Positions 1 to 11,865 of a DNA stretch of 64,000 bases are shown here, one piece after another. Position 1 is the first letter of the stretch; each line of letters opens with the position of its first letter. The stretch comes from Lepidodermella squamata. Its lineage: Eukaryota > Gastrotricha. A program made the translations under genes and the position numbers. The notes beneath the pieces were generated by a model. It had not been told where the DNA came from, ran no database searches, and saw only the letters and a program-made list of their open reading frames with translations. The stretch spans positions 1,798,001 to 1,862,000 of the forward strand of contig JBLDXI010000010.1 in the NCBI GenBank assembly GCA_047495785.1. The letters are read 5' to 3'.

Positions 1-286
1 TGGCACGGTGAATCTTGGCACCTAAACATTTTTCCTAAAAATAAATAAAAAAATAGCTGCAAAATTGTCTTACCATTTTCACGTCGATCGAGATTCGGGT
101 TGAAATTCGCCAAAAATTGTGAACCAATTTAGAAAAAAATCTAATAACTTGAATTTTTTATTATTGCTATTGCTGATACCATAAAACAAAATATTGTTAA
201 AAATTCATTTTTCTTACCCTCACGATTTCACGGTGGTTGAATTCGACAAACGATTAGTATTCGGCGAAAATTGCCGAAGCTTCAGG

Positions 287-1339
287 CGAAAATAATAGCA
301 CTCGCACCGTACTGCCGGCACGGTCAACTACGGCGCAACTACGGTGCCGGTACGGCCGGTCATCTACGGCGCCGTAGCGATTCCGTAACTTTTAGAAAAT
401 TCCCCCTGACTTCAAATTTATGAAATCTAACAAAATATCATATCACCAATTAGGGATACGGATTGGCCAATAAGCTTAATATGAACCGGTGATAAAAGGT
501 CACGTAAACATTAATGAAAAATCAGGTAAAGGCTTCAGATTACAGTCCCGCTCTTGAAAACGTTTGAAAGCATGTATAACCGTGAAACGACATATTCAAT
601 CACTACCTGGAGGTCGACAGTAACAAGGCGGAAACGAGAATGACGATTTCGCTACGGTTCGAACTGACCAATGTGCCCATGAAGTAGTTACACCTGTGAT
701 GACGAGCGCCAATAGGCTGATTTCAGACTAGAAATTTTAGCCCCGTTTAACGGGCTTCTGAAACTAAATGGCCCATCCTGGGTAGCCAACGGCTTCCCTG
801 GGATCCCAGCTATCAGTTGGATATGCTGGAACCCGCCCGCCTTCAAACACCAGGTCCACCTGGGTTCCCAAAGTTCGCCATAACATAGCATTTTGGCTGA
901 TTTTAGAGTTTGGGTTCCAGCCCGGTTTAACGGGTTTCGAAGACTCCCAAACGCATCGCGGATTGTCCACGTCTTCATATAAGACACGCCTTTGTAAGCA
1001 GATCGCTGCAATTAGTATTGAGTGCACCTATCCCTTGTGATTCAACGGATATACATTCAGCTCAAGCCATTCAGCTGGCTACATGCTGACTTTTCGAAAA
1101 TTTGTATCCTAACTTTGTTGTTCAGTTTTCGACTTGTTTTCAGGTAGCCTACCTCTTATCGACGGTGTATGCGAAAATTCGTGAAAATCCCATTACGGTT
1201 ATCATGTTTTTAAAAATGTTTTGAGTTGGCCGTAGCACGCGAAAATGCTACGTAGCACTGTGGTAGCGCTGAAATAGCAGTCGCCGTAGCGCTACCGTAG
1301 CGGCCCCGTAGTTGTGCTATTTGAGTGCTATTATTTTCG
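287..1339. mobile_element. candidate non-autonomous inverted-repeat element
   Basis: The 17 bases at 287-303 (CGAAAATAATAGCACTC) recur as an exact reverse complement at 1323-1339. Just inside both ends are CTACGG/CCGTAG-rich tracts (about 315-385 and 1225-1310) that also match each other in inverted orientation. The interior holds two imperfect direct copies of a GGCTGATTT...GTTTAACGGG segment (about 715-760 and 895-945). I see no transposase and no clear target-site duplication, so the ends are provisional. Short reading frames here look like products of the internal repeats, not genes. Confidence 0.45.
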
Positions 1340-3050
1340 TATACTGGGGAAAAAATAAAATGAAATAATTACATGAGAATTTCAGAAAATATTTTTTGCT
1401 AACCAGCCGATAGCCGCAGTTTTTAGCCACAATCGCTCGATAATTGTTTCGAATTCCAAATTTTCTTCCTTCTCTGAAAATTGAAAATCAGGAAATTAAA
1501 AAAAATTGTTGATTAAAATTGAAAATTTTGATTTTTGCTTCATAAATGCGTAATTCATCTAAATTGGATAGCGGAAACTTTCGTATCATTGGTAAACAAT
1601 CTTGGCCTCAAAAAATTCTACGAGAGCATTAAAGGTTGACTTTAAAAATTATTTCAGGATCCTAATAATGTTGTTGAAATTTCACCAATTTTTTTTGTTT
1701 TTCAACTACATTTTACAGGCAGGTAATTTTCTTACCGCGCAGTTGGTTTTCATACAATCTTGTAACTGAGACTCGGCATTAAATGATGGATGACATACCG
1801 AAATTGACGATGTCTTCGGCCGTTTACCAGTCAGCCTTGTGAGGCAGGTTCGACAGGATACTAGCAATCCTATATGAGGTAGCTTCAACAATTAAGGTGG
1901 AATTTTCGGAACAAATAACAAACCAAGTAGATCACGACTGCCTTGTTGACGTGTTGCAGTGTTGAACCTGAAGCGATTTCACAAAAAAATTGAGGTGACG
2001 GAACGATCTTAAGTAAAAATAATTATTTACAAAATTCAGGAAAAAATAGACGGTCATTTCAAGCCTGTACTACGGCCGAATTTCCACGCAGGAAGTCCGC
2101 GATAATTGCGATTCCCCATTTCTCGCCCGTGACATCGGCATGGAAATTGATAAAATTCTAAAAATATGAAATGTGTGGCTGAAGTTTATTTAGCACAGTC
2201 GGTTAAATTAGGGTTCGAAAACTAGAAACTACACGTGGTTTAGCGGTTATGTGGTTTCATAATAAGTTTACTAAGACTATCAACTAAGAGTGTTGAGGTA
2301 GCAGCATAGCCTTAGCCTTTAGCATAGCAGTGAAAAAAGCAAGTCAGCCTCAACAAAATCAAACCAAAATTATGATGAAAAATAACAAATTCGAATTAGG
2401 TTGAAGAATTGCGAAATGAGAGATTTATTTCATTCTCAAAGTAGTTCAGAAATCTGCTGCTGTAACAATGGTGCGTCATAACGACACGTGCTGGACTCAA
2501 ACCAATTTTGAACCGAGCAAGACAATTTATGACCTGAATATTTCCATGTAGTTCATCTGTAGATCTATCGCCTTAGATCCATGTGTGTGAAATTGCTGAG
2601 CTAGAACGCGGCTCAGTTATTGGTCAAATCAGAGCATCGCTACTTGTGGGTCGACCCTGGCTAGATCGATCTGGTTAGATCCTGTTAAAACGACCCTGGC
2701 CTACTCCAAGTGGCTAGGCCTGCGTGGAATAATTACATGTGCTGAATAATGGCGATGGCTTGTCCGAATCTGAACAAAATCTGACCTATTGGCGATCGAG
2801 GAGCCTCGATCTATGGGTATAGACGCAATTGACACCATTCGGGCTGTTTGAATGGTCGCCTTGGTCTAGCTGTGACCTTATTTCTACGATCATAGTTGAT
2901 AGATCTTTATTCGATCTTAATTCGATCATTCCGCTATTTCTCGGTCTACTGATTTCCGACTGGGTAATATTGTCCATCTAACATCTAAATCACAAAACAA
3001 CCTACAAATTCCAAGTTCCAAGTATTTAAAAACAAAGTTTCAAGCTGTTT
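1340..3050. other. gene-free AT-rich stretch
   Basis: No reading frame with recognisable protein content, no RNA gene and no clear repeat pair was found. The part next to 3051 is the likely 3' UTR of the minus-strand receptor gene. A few short GATCTAG/TAGATC-like motifs occur at 2565-2705 without forming an array. Confidence 0.5.
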
Positions 3051-4284
3051 TTACAAACACTGAGTCATTTTCGCAATATAAACTACATCAGCAATAGACA
3101 AGCCAACAACTAGAACAAGAAGGAAAGCCAAGTCAAACAATCGAACTTTGGACAGATGCAGAATTCTGCTTTCTGCTGCTCCCCATTTTGTGCCAGCCAC
3201 CGCACATGCCAACAACATGTAGACAGTTATAGCAACACATGCAGCCATTTGAATTTCGATTACCGTTATCAAATGGACCTGTTCTGAAGTTTGCGGTATC
3301 TGTCCGAATACAATGGATAAGAGCACGAAAAAAGCTAGCACAACTGTGATGCAGAAGGTTGGCCGGTCGGGAAACTCTGGGCTCATGATGAAAGCTGAAA
3401 GCTGGAGCAAGACCATTGTTGCAAGGGGTAGGAAAACGTTGCCGATGTAGTACTGGTATTTGCGCTGAAACACAAGCTTAAACCTGATCTGCTCAAATTC
3501 GCCTATACTTCGATTAAGAAAAACAGTCGTAGCTGAGAATTCTGACGGCAAAGCTTGCCAAATGCTGCCTTCATCCAGTATATTTTCCGGGTGATCTATA
3601 TGCGGGCTATCGATTTGAATGTTGCCGACTGCGTCTAACATTTCTAGAACTATTGAACAAGTCAACTTATCGAATGGGAAATACGCCAGTTGGAAGCCTT
3701 CGCATGACGTTTCGATGAGCACTTCATAGCTCACGGAGGCATCGACAACCTCTTCCGTAGCGTCGAACCTGACAAATTGGGCCATTTTGCTCGGCCAATT
3801 GGCGTCGCTCAGCGCATTAATATGAAAGGCGTTCGGGAACCAAGTTAGCGATTTTGGTCTTTTGAAAACTGTGAATATTGGCTTGCCATCATCATCTTTG
3901 GCTTGAATGCCCTCACATCCAAAGTCGGGCATATCCCATTCTACAGAGAATGTAGCCAAGGCCGACAAGCTTATAGCAAGAATTCAAAACAATTAATTCA
4001 AAATCATCGCAAGTGATGAAGATTAACCTTTGCTTCAAGTCGTTTATATCTTTGATGTCGTAAATATAGATTGAAATGGAGACGTTGATTGGAAAGGCCT
4101 CATCTTCCTGCTGCAAGCTAATCTCCTGAAGCAAATCATGGGCCTTCGCCAGCACGCATTTTGAATTGAAAAATTCGTCTTCCACTGCCGCGTCTTTTAG
4201 TTCTAGATCACGGCGGGTTTGAATCGCTGCTGGATTCAGCGTTAAGGAAAATAATATGTATAAAAGATGAAATGAATGCGGCAT
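3051..4284 (-). CDS. Cys-loop ligand-gated ion channel subunit
   Basis: This is a pentameric ligand-gated channel subunit of the nicotinic/ACC-like superfamily, acting in the plasma membrane. Two exons, 4028-4284 and 3051-3969, are joined across a 58-bp GT-AG intron in phase 2 and give about 391 residues. The start at 4284 yields a signal peptide (MPHSFHLLYILFSL); an in-frame ATG 20 codons upstream at 4344 is possible. The N-terminal ectodomain carries the Cys-loop C-EGFQLAYFPFDKLT-C, with 14 intervening residues instead of 13. Four membrane segments follow, with pore-lining sequence PDRPTFCITVVLAF and a short M3-M4 loop of about 25 residues. There is no vicinal-cysteine YxCC motif, so it is not a classical alpha subunit. 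Ligand and ion selectivity cannot be read from sequence. Confidence 0.9.
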
Positions 4285-4581
4285 ATCAAATTTCAAGGTG
4301 AAAAACGAAATAAATGATGAAATGATGAAAGACAAAACCTTCAAAAGCCAGTTATAATCAATTGTTTACTCTCAACGAAAAGATTTCCAATCAGAATGTA
4401 AGCTGAAGAAAAGTGACCAGTTAACGAGATTCAAATATGTATGAAGTTTTCAGAAAATATGTCATAAAACGGACTGCAGAGACGCAATTAATAATTTCGA
4501 ATATTGAAGCTCTATTAAATTTGATGTACTTATAGATCATTGAAGCTGTAATTGTCCATTCTTATTCTTCAGTAAAGATTC

Positions 4582-7500
4582 TCACTTCTTCTTTGTTGGT
4601 ACCTGTCCAGGCTCTTCAATTCCCAAGCGTAGAGTTATATCCTCGGGGATGTCCATCTTCCCCTCGACGTGGATATGGCCAGTTTTCTTCGCCATCATCT
4701 CCTCCGCACTTAGAGGTCGCTGATTAGATCCATCCGTCCCAAGGAAAGGATTCGGGACCAACAACTGGCTAGGCCTGTGTTGCCCAGCTGCCATTCCAGC
4801 AGCAGCTAATCGCTGCTTCTCAATCATCTCATCTATCTTTTTCAAGTACTCCTTGCGAGCAACTTCGTGCCTCAGACGATGCCGGATTCCCCGAAGCGTC
4901 TTAGCCCTGCCTTGGTCTCGAATTCGCTTGATCAAAGCACTCAGATTATGCCTGAGACGTCGGATATCTCTAGACAGTGTCATATAGTCCAAGCAGACGA
5001 TTAGGCCGATGAAGAAGCCAAGAATGCCGAGAATGATAGACCCAGCTGCCACGGCATAGTCTGCCTCGACAATGTTCTGCTTCCTCGATTTCGTGTCATC
5101 CGACTTCAATAGACCACTCTGGAAGCATTTCAAATTGGTCTTCTCCCAGGTCGCGTTTTCAACACATTTCCAGTACGCAACTCGAGCTGTTTGATTAGCG
5201 CTAGGTTCAAACCCCTGGTTCCAGTCGCATTCATAGGCGATTGTCATACCGTAGACAAGGGTTTCAGTCTCAGATGAAGAATTCATCAGTCGGTATTGAG
5301 CTGTTTCGAAGGCCATGGGCGACGGGCATTGGGTCACTAAAACCAGATATTTTTGATAAATTGGATACTAGGTTTTCAAACTTACGCAGGCAAACAAGCA
5401 TGTTAGTCGACCAGTAGCCATTGTCCAGGCAACTTTTCGTAACCTTGGAAAGAGGGGTGAACTCAGTCCCAGGTTCTACAAACAAACTCTGAGCTCCAGT
5501 GCTACAGTACACATCAACCGTATCGCCATATTGATAAAGGGGTTTCAGTTTTGTCATATAGGAATTTTGCTCCTTAGGGGGCTCAGGGCATTGTACGGGT
5601 TTGCACTCTGGTCGACCAGCAGGGGTCCATTCGCCATTGGATTGGCAGGTTTTGATAAAAAGGTTAATATTTACTCCAGCCCTGTAGCCGATATTACAAG
5701 CATATGTAGCAACTCCGCCTGTGAAATTCGCCGAAACGTTCACGTAGGTATTCAGGCCGTCTGGTATCGGGTTACAAGGTGGTACTAAGAAAATAAATTT
5801 TTGAAACTGTTTGAGGCGCGTTCATTTCGAACTTACAAACGCATTGCGGGGCATTGTCAGCCCAGGTCCAAGTGCTTCTGGCGGACATAGAACAAGTCGC
5901 AGTTGGGTTGGAAGTTCCGCTCAAAACCAGCCCAGAGGTACATTGATATGTAACCGCATCATTGAAATAGAGCGTCATAGCCTCAGATGCATTCGCATAG
6001 GTTGCTCCGGCAATTTCAGGCGGTGAATTTGGGCAGACTCTCTTGTTACAGACCGGCAACCTCGGGTTAGCCATTCGCCAATTGCCAGTTGTCGAATTCG
6101 GCTGAAACGGGTCGCAGATGTACATACCGTTATCAATGATATTAGTCGGTTCGAAGCCATTGTTGCATATCATAGTTGCACTTTGAAGGTAGGCTCGATT
6201 TGTGCCAAAGTAGCTGAGAGGTGGTGATGATATCCGCCATGATGAATCAGCAGCTAGATTCACATTTTGTGGATAGGCCGAACAGTAGAAAACAGCGGCT
6301 TTTTGTGAAAATCATCATTAATTAAGGTGGATTATCGATTTCTGCACTCACTGAATCGTCTAGTACAGGTGTAAGAGCAGTTGCTAAACAAATAGCCCGT
6401 ATCGTCATTTTCGCACAAACCAGCCGTTGCGAAATCCCCACAGGCGCAGTACTCATCTAGGCACAAAGGTCACGAAAATCGATTCGAGGAATGAAGAAAC
6501 ACCTACCACTAACAGCTAGGCGTGAGATTGTGATGTTGCATTCACATGACGAGTAGGCTTTGCATATCGTCTGACAGGCCGACCACATGAAAGCTGTTGT
6601 TAGGGCTCATCACTAACAACAGGGCGGCAAATAAACAAGTCGAACTTACATGGATTGGTGAGGCATTGCCCTGCGGCCGCCCAGTCGCTGCATTGCGTGT
6701 AGGCATCGGGTAGAACGTTCGCACACATCGAAGTCGTGCTGCCTGATAGACAGGTATCGGGCGCCACGCATTTATCGGTCGGTTTGCAAGCGGTCGAACA
6801 AATTGCTGCAAAAATTCAGGTGAAATCAGTGAAAATTGAAAAATCCTAAATTTTACGGGTTTCGCAATCCGACCCAGTCCATCCTGTCTTACATGTGCAG
6901 GTGAAACCCTGAGGTTTGTTCAAATTTCCACCGCATGTATTGGGTTGACAGTTGTCAGAACACACAATTTCTAATGGATGAATGAATTATATAAATTGTG
7001 TCTAAGGTAAATTGTGTACAAAATTACTCTGGAAAGCTAGGCAGAGCTTTTTGACTGTTTCCAAATCTGACTCGGACAGCGCCATAGGGAAAATCGAAAG
7101 ACAAGCGAAATTCCTGACGGGATTATAAGGCGTCATTCGGGTCGCAGCTGGTCTAAAAAATCTCGAATTGATATGAAAAAGCTGAAACCCTCATTCATTA
7201 CCTGTAACTCAGGGCTAGAGTATTAGTCGAAGCTGGGGGTGTATTGACAGTTGTACTAGTTCCGTAAGTGGTGTTGCAGAAATTTTTGAACGATTTGCTG
7301 AACTTATCGTATGAAATCCCGATGTATTGCCAACCAGTTAAACCACAACTCATAAAAGGCGATCCAACCACTGATGTAATTGCACTCTGCAGCTGACCGG
7401 GCCCGGGCCAAAGCCATGTAGTCAAAGCAAACTGACTTCCGTTAATGTAGTCGAAAATAGGCCCGGGTAAGTTCGAGGTGTAAACCCATCCACTTATCGT

Positions 7501-7836
7501 GAAGGAATTGGTGCCAAATGCGACCAAATTCGATGAGATCTCTATGTAGCTTGTATCATCTGTCGCGTTGACTAGGTGAGAACCCCCTGGTTGGTCAAAA
7601 GGCCCATTTGCTGGGGTTACTTTCGGACCTTTAAAGTTCAGCGTTATACCATTAGAACTCGCGTCGAATTTGTTGAAGGCGCTTGTTAGTGGCCAGTAGG
7701 CTATAGGTGCAACTGGGAGTTGGGTAAGAATCGTATTGACGAGCGTGACGTAATCGGCATTATCAGCTCTTGCTACTCCTGGATGTAGGAGAGCTACAAG
7801 AAGCAAATTTATTTGCAAAGGAATCATTTCTATCAA
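4582..7836 (-). CDS. LamG-EGF-ShKT-sushi type I membrane protein
   Basis: Nine exons: 7202-7836, 7028-7152, 6857-6970, 6650-6805, 6507-6593, 6352-6456, 5837-6298, 5386-5784 and 4582-5336. Together they encode about 945 residues. Order: signal peptide; concanavalin/LamG-like domain (about 40-250, ending in an ALSESDLETVKKLC strand); one EGF repeat (six cysteines, CTCKTGWTGSDC); two ShKT-like six-cysteine modules (CSDWAAAGQC and CACGDFATAGLC); about five sushi/CCP repeats; a single membrane helix near residue 790; then a basic, helical cytoplasmic tail of about 130 residues. All junctions keep phase. The modules point to an extracellular recognition or adhesion role at the cell surface. The exact order is not one I recognise, so no name is given. 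The first ATG (MIEM) and the third-codon-later ATG are both usable. Confidence 0.85.
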
Positions 7837-8025
7837 ACCTAATCAAATGGCTTGTTTTGCAGCACCCTGCTGCACGGCATGTCAATCAAATCCTGCATCT
7901 CACATTCGATAAAACAGGTTGCTAGGCTACTATTGCCAAATTTCATTTAATTATGCTCATTTTATTATATCATCCTAACCTTTGATAATGTGAGAACGAA
8001 ATCTTAGGAGGGTTAGCGGAACATA

Positions 8026-9273
8026 CTAAAATTTTTCATGCGGCATGACTGCGATAGAACTCGAGCGTGACTTCCTTGCTCCACTCACCGGCGCGACAGA
8101 CATCCGTTGCATATTCGTGTTCCGCCTCCCTGTTAATCGCTCCCACGATATAACAAGTTCTTTCGAAAAACCAGGCTTCAAACTCTGTACAAACGCCGAT
8201 ACTATCATTTGCAGGCAGACGAAGTACATTCCGAGCTTGTGAACCCAGCTGGTCACTAGTTTCGGTCCAATGTTGTTGTAGTCAATCTCGAAAATGAACG
8301 CGAAAAATCCCAACACATGGAAGGATATGTAGATGAAAAACACGCAAAACATCTGTTTCGCCATGAAAACCTCCCGCTTCTTCCAGTCCGCCATCATATT
8401 GACCTGCAGAGAACTTGGCCGTGAACCGAGGGTTCCATTTCCTGATGCCTTTGAAGCCTTCCTCTTCGCCTCTTGAATGCAGTGAAAAATCTTCCAATAA
8501 TTGACCCCCAGCAGCATCGCAGGGATGTAAACTGCTATCGTGTAGTACATGAAGAGAAGGAATGATGAATCGAGTTCATTGATCAGTCGATACTCGAAGC
8601 TAGTGCAGATCGGAACAGCTGTTCCGTTGTTAACCCCAGCTAAAAAAATCATCTGCCTAGTCCATATTTGCTTAGGATACACAGCCATGATACAAGAAAT
8701 CACTAGGCAAGCTAAAAACAGGATGATAGCCAGCGAAACCAGCTTTTTCGTATTAGCTCTGTAGTTTGGGTTGGTCGAAAGTACGCAGAGCCGTCTCTCG
8801 TAGCTGATCAACATATTCATGAAAGTCCCGAAAGCTCCAAGAGTGAAAAGAATCCAATGAACCGCGACACAAGATGCGTCACTGAACTCCCAATATCCAG
8901 TTGGTAGAGTTATCAGAAGTCCGACTGTGTAGTCCACCGCAAATCCGATGTTCCTCGCCGCTTCGATGGAGACTAGAATGAGAAAATCACGTTTAACCCG
9001 CCTTTTGTAAAGAAGAATGGCGTTTCCTACACAGGTGATAATGACCAGAATCGCTGTTATGAGGTACAAAAGGGTGTAGCTGAGCCGTTGTTGGAAGGTT
9101 ACAGCTTCCAAGTTGTGGTACCATCCTATAAAGTGAGGCCTAGGTTCATCGTAGCCCAAATCAGGAACATGAGCCATTATCCAAGCTCCATTTATGATGT
9201 AATTTTGCCAAGTCTCATTCGACGCTCTCGTGAAGTTTGGATGGAATCTAGATGAATTCATTGTTAGCTTCAA
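8026..9273 (-). CDS. atypical rhodopsin-like 7TM receptor
   Basis: One exon encoding 415 residues with seven hydrophobic helices. Helix 1 holds the GN pair (CVGNAILLY). A cysteine at the top of helix 3 (DASCVAVHW) and one in the second extracellular loop (VPICTSFEY) could form the conserved class A disulfide. The helix-3 DRY position reads ERR (SYERRL). Helix 6 lacks CWxP, helix 7 lacks NPxxY, and helix 2 lacks LAxxD. N-glycosylation sites occur near the N-terminus (NSS, NFT, NET), and the C-tail is Ser/Arg-rich. It is a membrane GPCR in layout, perhaps an orphan or chemosensory type; ligand and coupling are unknown. Absence of introns contrasts with the neighbouring gene at 4582-7836. Confidence 0.8.
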   Translation of the reverse strand: MKLTMNSSRFHPNFTRASNETWQNYIINGAWIMAHVPDLGYDEPRPHFIGWYHNLEAVTFQQRLSYTLLYLITAILVIITCVGNAILLYKRRVKRDFLILVSIEAARNIGFAVDYTVGLLITLPTGYWEFSDASCVAVHWILFTLGAFGTFMNMLISYERRLCVLSTNPNYRANTKKLVSLAIILFLACLVISCIMAVYPKQIWTRQMIFLAGVNNGTAVPICTSFEYRLINELDSSFLLFMYYTIAVYIPAMLLGVNYWKIFHCIQEAKRKASKASGNGTLGSRPSSLQVNMMADWKKREVFMAKQMFCVFFIYISFHVLGFFAFIFEIDYNNIGPKLVTSWVHKLGMYFVCLQMIVSAFVQSLKPGFSKELVISWERLTGRRNTNMQRMSVAPVSGARKSRSSSIAVMPHEKF

Positions 9274-9478
9274 AGTGTTCTCCGATTGAACTACTCTGAG
9301 AACTAAACGACCTTTGAAAATTGAAGCCTAAATAGCATCAAAGGGAAGGAAGACATCCACTTAGCTGACATGAAATCAAAACCCCCCGAGTGCTTTATGT
9401 CACTCATAGATAAGTAATTCTCGAAAAAATTGTGCGTGGCCTTGAAAATTAAGACAAGTTTATTTGGGCATTGTGAGC

Positions 9479-10676
9479 TCACTCTAGTGATTGATCAATA
9501 ATTCCAATAGCACACAGCGACGTATAGAGGGCAAGAACAATTAAGAGTGTTACAACATCGTAGCATTTGACAAAACGGTTTCGGCTCATATTTCGGTTCG
9601 TGTTTTCACTGAGGCGAGGTCTTGTTACACTTTCAGCTGCTCGTAGGATGATGGAGCAATGAATAGTCACAATAGCTCCAATCACCTGTTGAGCGGCTAA
9701 CATGTTCGAGATGAAACTTTCGTCCAACCATGGCAACTGATCACGAACTACAGCATGGTGAATGGTTGCAGCTAAGAATAATCCAATGGCAATGGAACAT
9801 CTTTCCGCGGAACTCGGAGGTACCGCGAAAATACTGAGCTGTAAAATGGCGATAAGAATGAATGGTGTTGCGACTAGGGTGACACAACGCTTGAGATTTC
9901 CACCGAGGTGAATCTTGATTAAGACACGATGCCCTGTTGCATGAACTTTTGCTCGAAGAAATGACCGTTGCTGGTTTTCCTTCACAAGCTCGGCACTTTC
10001 AAAGTTCAGAACGCTTCTTTCATTGAACGTTTTCGCCTTTATCAACACCTGGCACTCTTGGCCCGTAGAAGAGAACCTTAAGGAGATCGATTATTCAAGG
10101 TGCATTAAGTAGGCCAGAAGACTTACCCTCGAGTTGAAGAGTCGCTAATTGAGTCGAACTGTGTACTGACGGACCATTGAGCTTCGCCACTTGAATTTAG
10201 GACTACTAGATCATTCGGCGCGCTTTTGGTATGAATGAAGTTTCAGACAATTTCGAAAATTATGTTCGATTTTACCTATCGAATGGATTAATTCTGCCGA
10301 ATCGATTGGTATGTTCGAGAATAGGAATCCAGAGTTGCTTCGCTTGAAAAATGCAAAATTCTGGGCTGTCTCGCCCGATAGACCATCTAGCACAATCGGG
10401 CAGCTGCCATCTAACGTCGATATCAGCTTGGATTGAGCAACGAGATTCAGCTTCGTTCATTCCCAAAAATTGAAGACGAGCTACAACGAGCGAGATGTTG
10501 GTCATTTTATGTTTCGGATCTTCAGGCATCGCTGTTATGCTGCGGAGGTAGGGGCATTGCTCAGCCAGGGAGTTGCAAAATAGGTCGTTAGGGGTCAAAT
10601 CGTCCGCTGATTGAGAGGAGGCGAATGAAACGAGGAAAACGGCAAGGTGGCCTATCGAAGAAAGGAAAAGCTTCAT
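9479..10676 (-). CDS. divergent LGIC subunit with degenerate Cys-loop
   Basis: Three exons, 10276-10676, 10127-10222 and 9479-10076, joined in phase, give about 364 residues with a signal peptide. The N-terminus resembles the intronless receptors at 30735-33177 (FCNSLAEQCPYL; LQFLG; WQLPDCARW). The Cys-loop is broken in this model: only the second cysteine remains (GFSSTGQEC), the first aligns with serine, and FPFD is replaced by FSST. Membrane segments are present, with pore start SAERCSIAIGLFLAA. M3-M4 is short. It is an intact reading frame across all exons, so it may be a modified receptor or accessory subunit and not a pseudogene. The 96-bp middle exon is the least certain part of the model and decides whether the cysteine is really missing. 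Confidence 0.7.
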
Positions 10677-11865
10677 CGTGACTTAATGTATTAATCAATG
10701 TAAAGCGTCTCTGAATTCTCTGTATTTTTTGGACATACTAATGAGCAAATAGCTGGTTGCAAATTGAATATGACATCGATGAGTGCAACTGTCAAACTGC
10801 GTCTCTTGAATTCAACTGATTGAGCGTGATTAGTATCAAATTATTTTCATGTAATAAAAACAAGAGGTATGTCATTGGCAATCAACCAACATTGTCCTCC
10901 TGACGCTTGCAAAAGTCTGTCCTCAAGTGGAAGTACATAAAGCGAGGCTAAATTATTTGATCCCGATCAGACGTACGGATCGCTCTATAATTGAAATACT
11001 TCTGAAATAATTAATCGAAAGAGATCTGAACGGTCTGAAGGCATAATGAATCTTTTAAAAGCCAGACAAACCAAGACCAGTCCGCAGTCCATCATCATCA
11101 GGCATAGTCTCAACTTTACTTGTGTCTCAGTTTTTCGAACTTTCGATTACAATGGCGACGCAATCAAGTCGAGCTCGTCGCATCTGTTACATGAAAGAAT
11201 CGTCTGATCGGTAGAGGATGCGGAGCCTCGTGTGGCTGTCGTCGAATTTGAAGAGGCTTGTAACCAACTATCCCGGTGTAGGAAAGTTTGGACGTAGTGG
11301 ACCTAGTAGTGGACCATGGGGCCTCTCACCAAGCCCCAAATATGGGTGATTTGATTTTGACCGGCCGTTGACCAATTTTTTTCGGAAGTGTTATACCGGT
11401 GATCAAAGGAAATTGTGGTTAATGCGACAAAACCGGCTCATTTTTCGCCTCATTCTCATCCATCCGGCATCCTCATTTACACAATCCTCCTTGGAAGCCA
11501 AAAATCAGCATGAAACACCCATTTTTCGGGCTGCTCCATTGCTAGATTTTATGGTCAGACTCAATCTTGACGCAGAAATGTAACGCCAATGTTTCACTGA
11601 GCGACTGCATAAAAAATACGCAGGAATCATTGAAATCTCATCCAAGCAATTGAACAGGCTATTAAAAAGCAATGCTTTACCGTGCGATATTCAGGGTTTT
11701 CATATTCCGAGACGCAGTAAGGTCTCATTCACCTTATAGTATTGAGCTTTTTTTGGTAGCAGACGGCTGAATTATCGGCGTAAACTCCGTATCCAGGCAA
11801 TGCTGAATGAGCGCATTTACTCTTATAGTGGTACATTTTCAGTTCATCAAAAATAATATCTTGTC
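10677..11865. other. divergently flanked intergenic region
   Basis: This gap separates a minus-strand receptor from a plus-strand receptor, so both promoters should lie here. No CDS, tRNA or repeat pair was found. A reading frame at 11368-11583 has no recognisable content. Confidence 0.5.

Noticed and set aside
688-1027. Two overlapping minus-strand frames of about 90-107 codons
   Set aside because: They translate the internal direct repeats of the candidate inverted-repeat element and match no protein.
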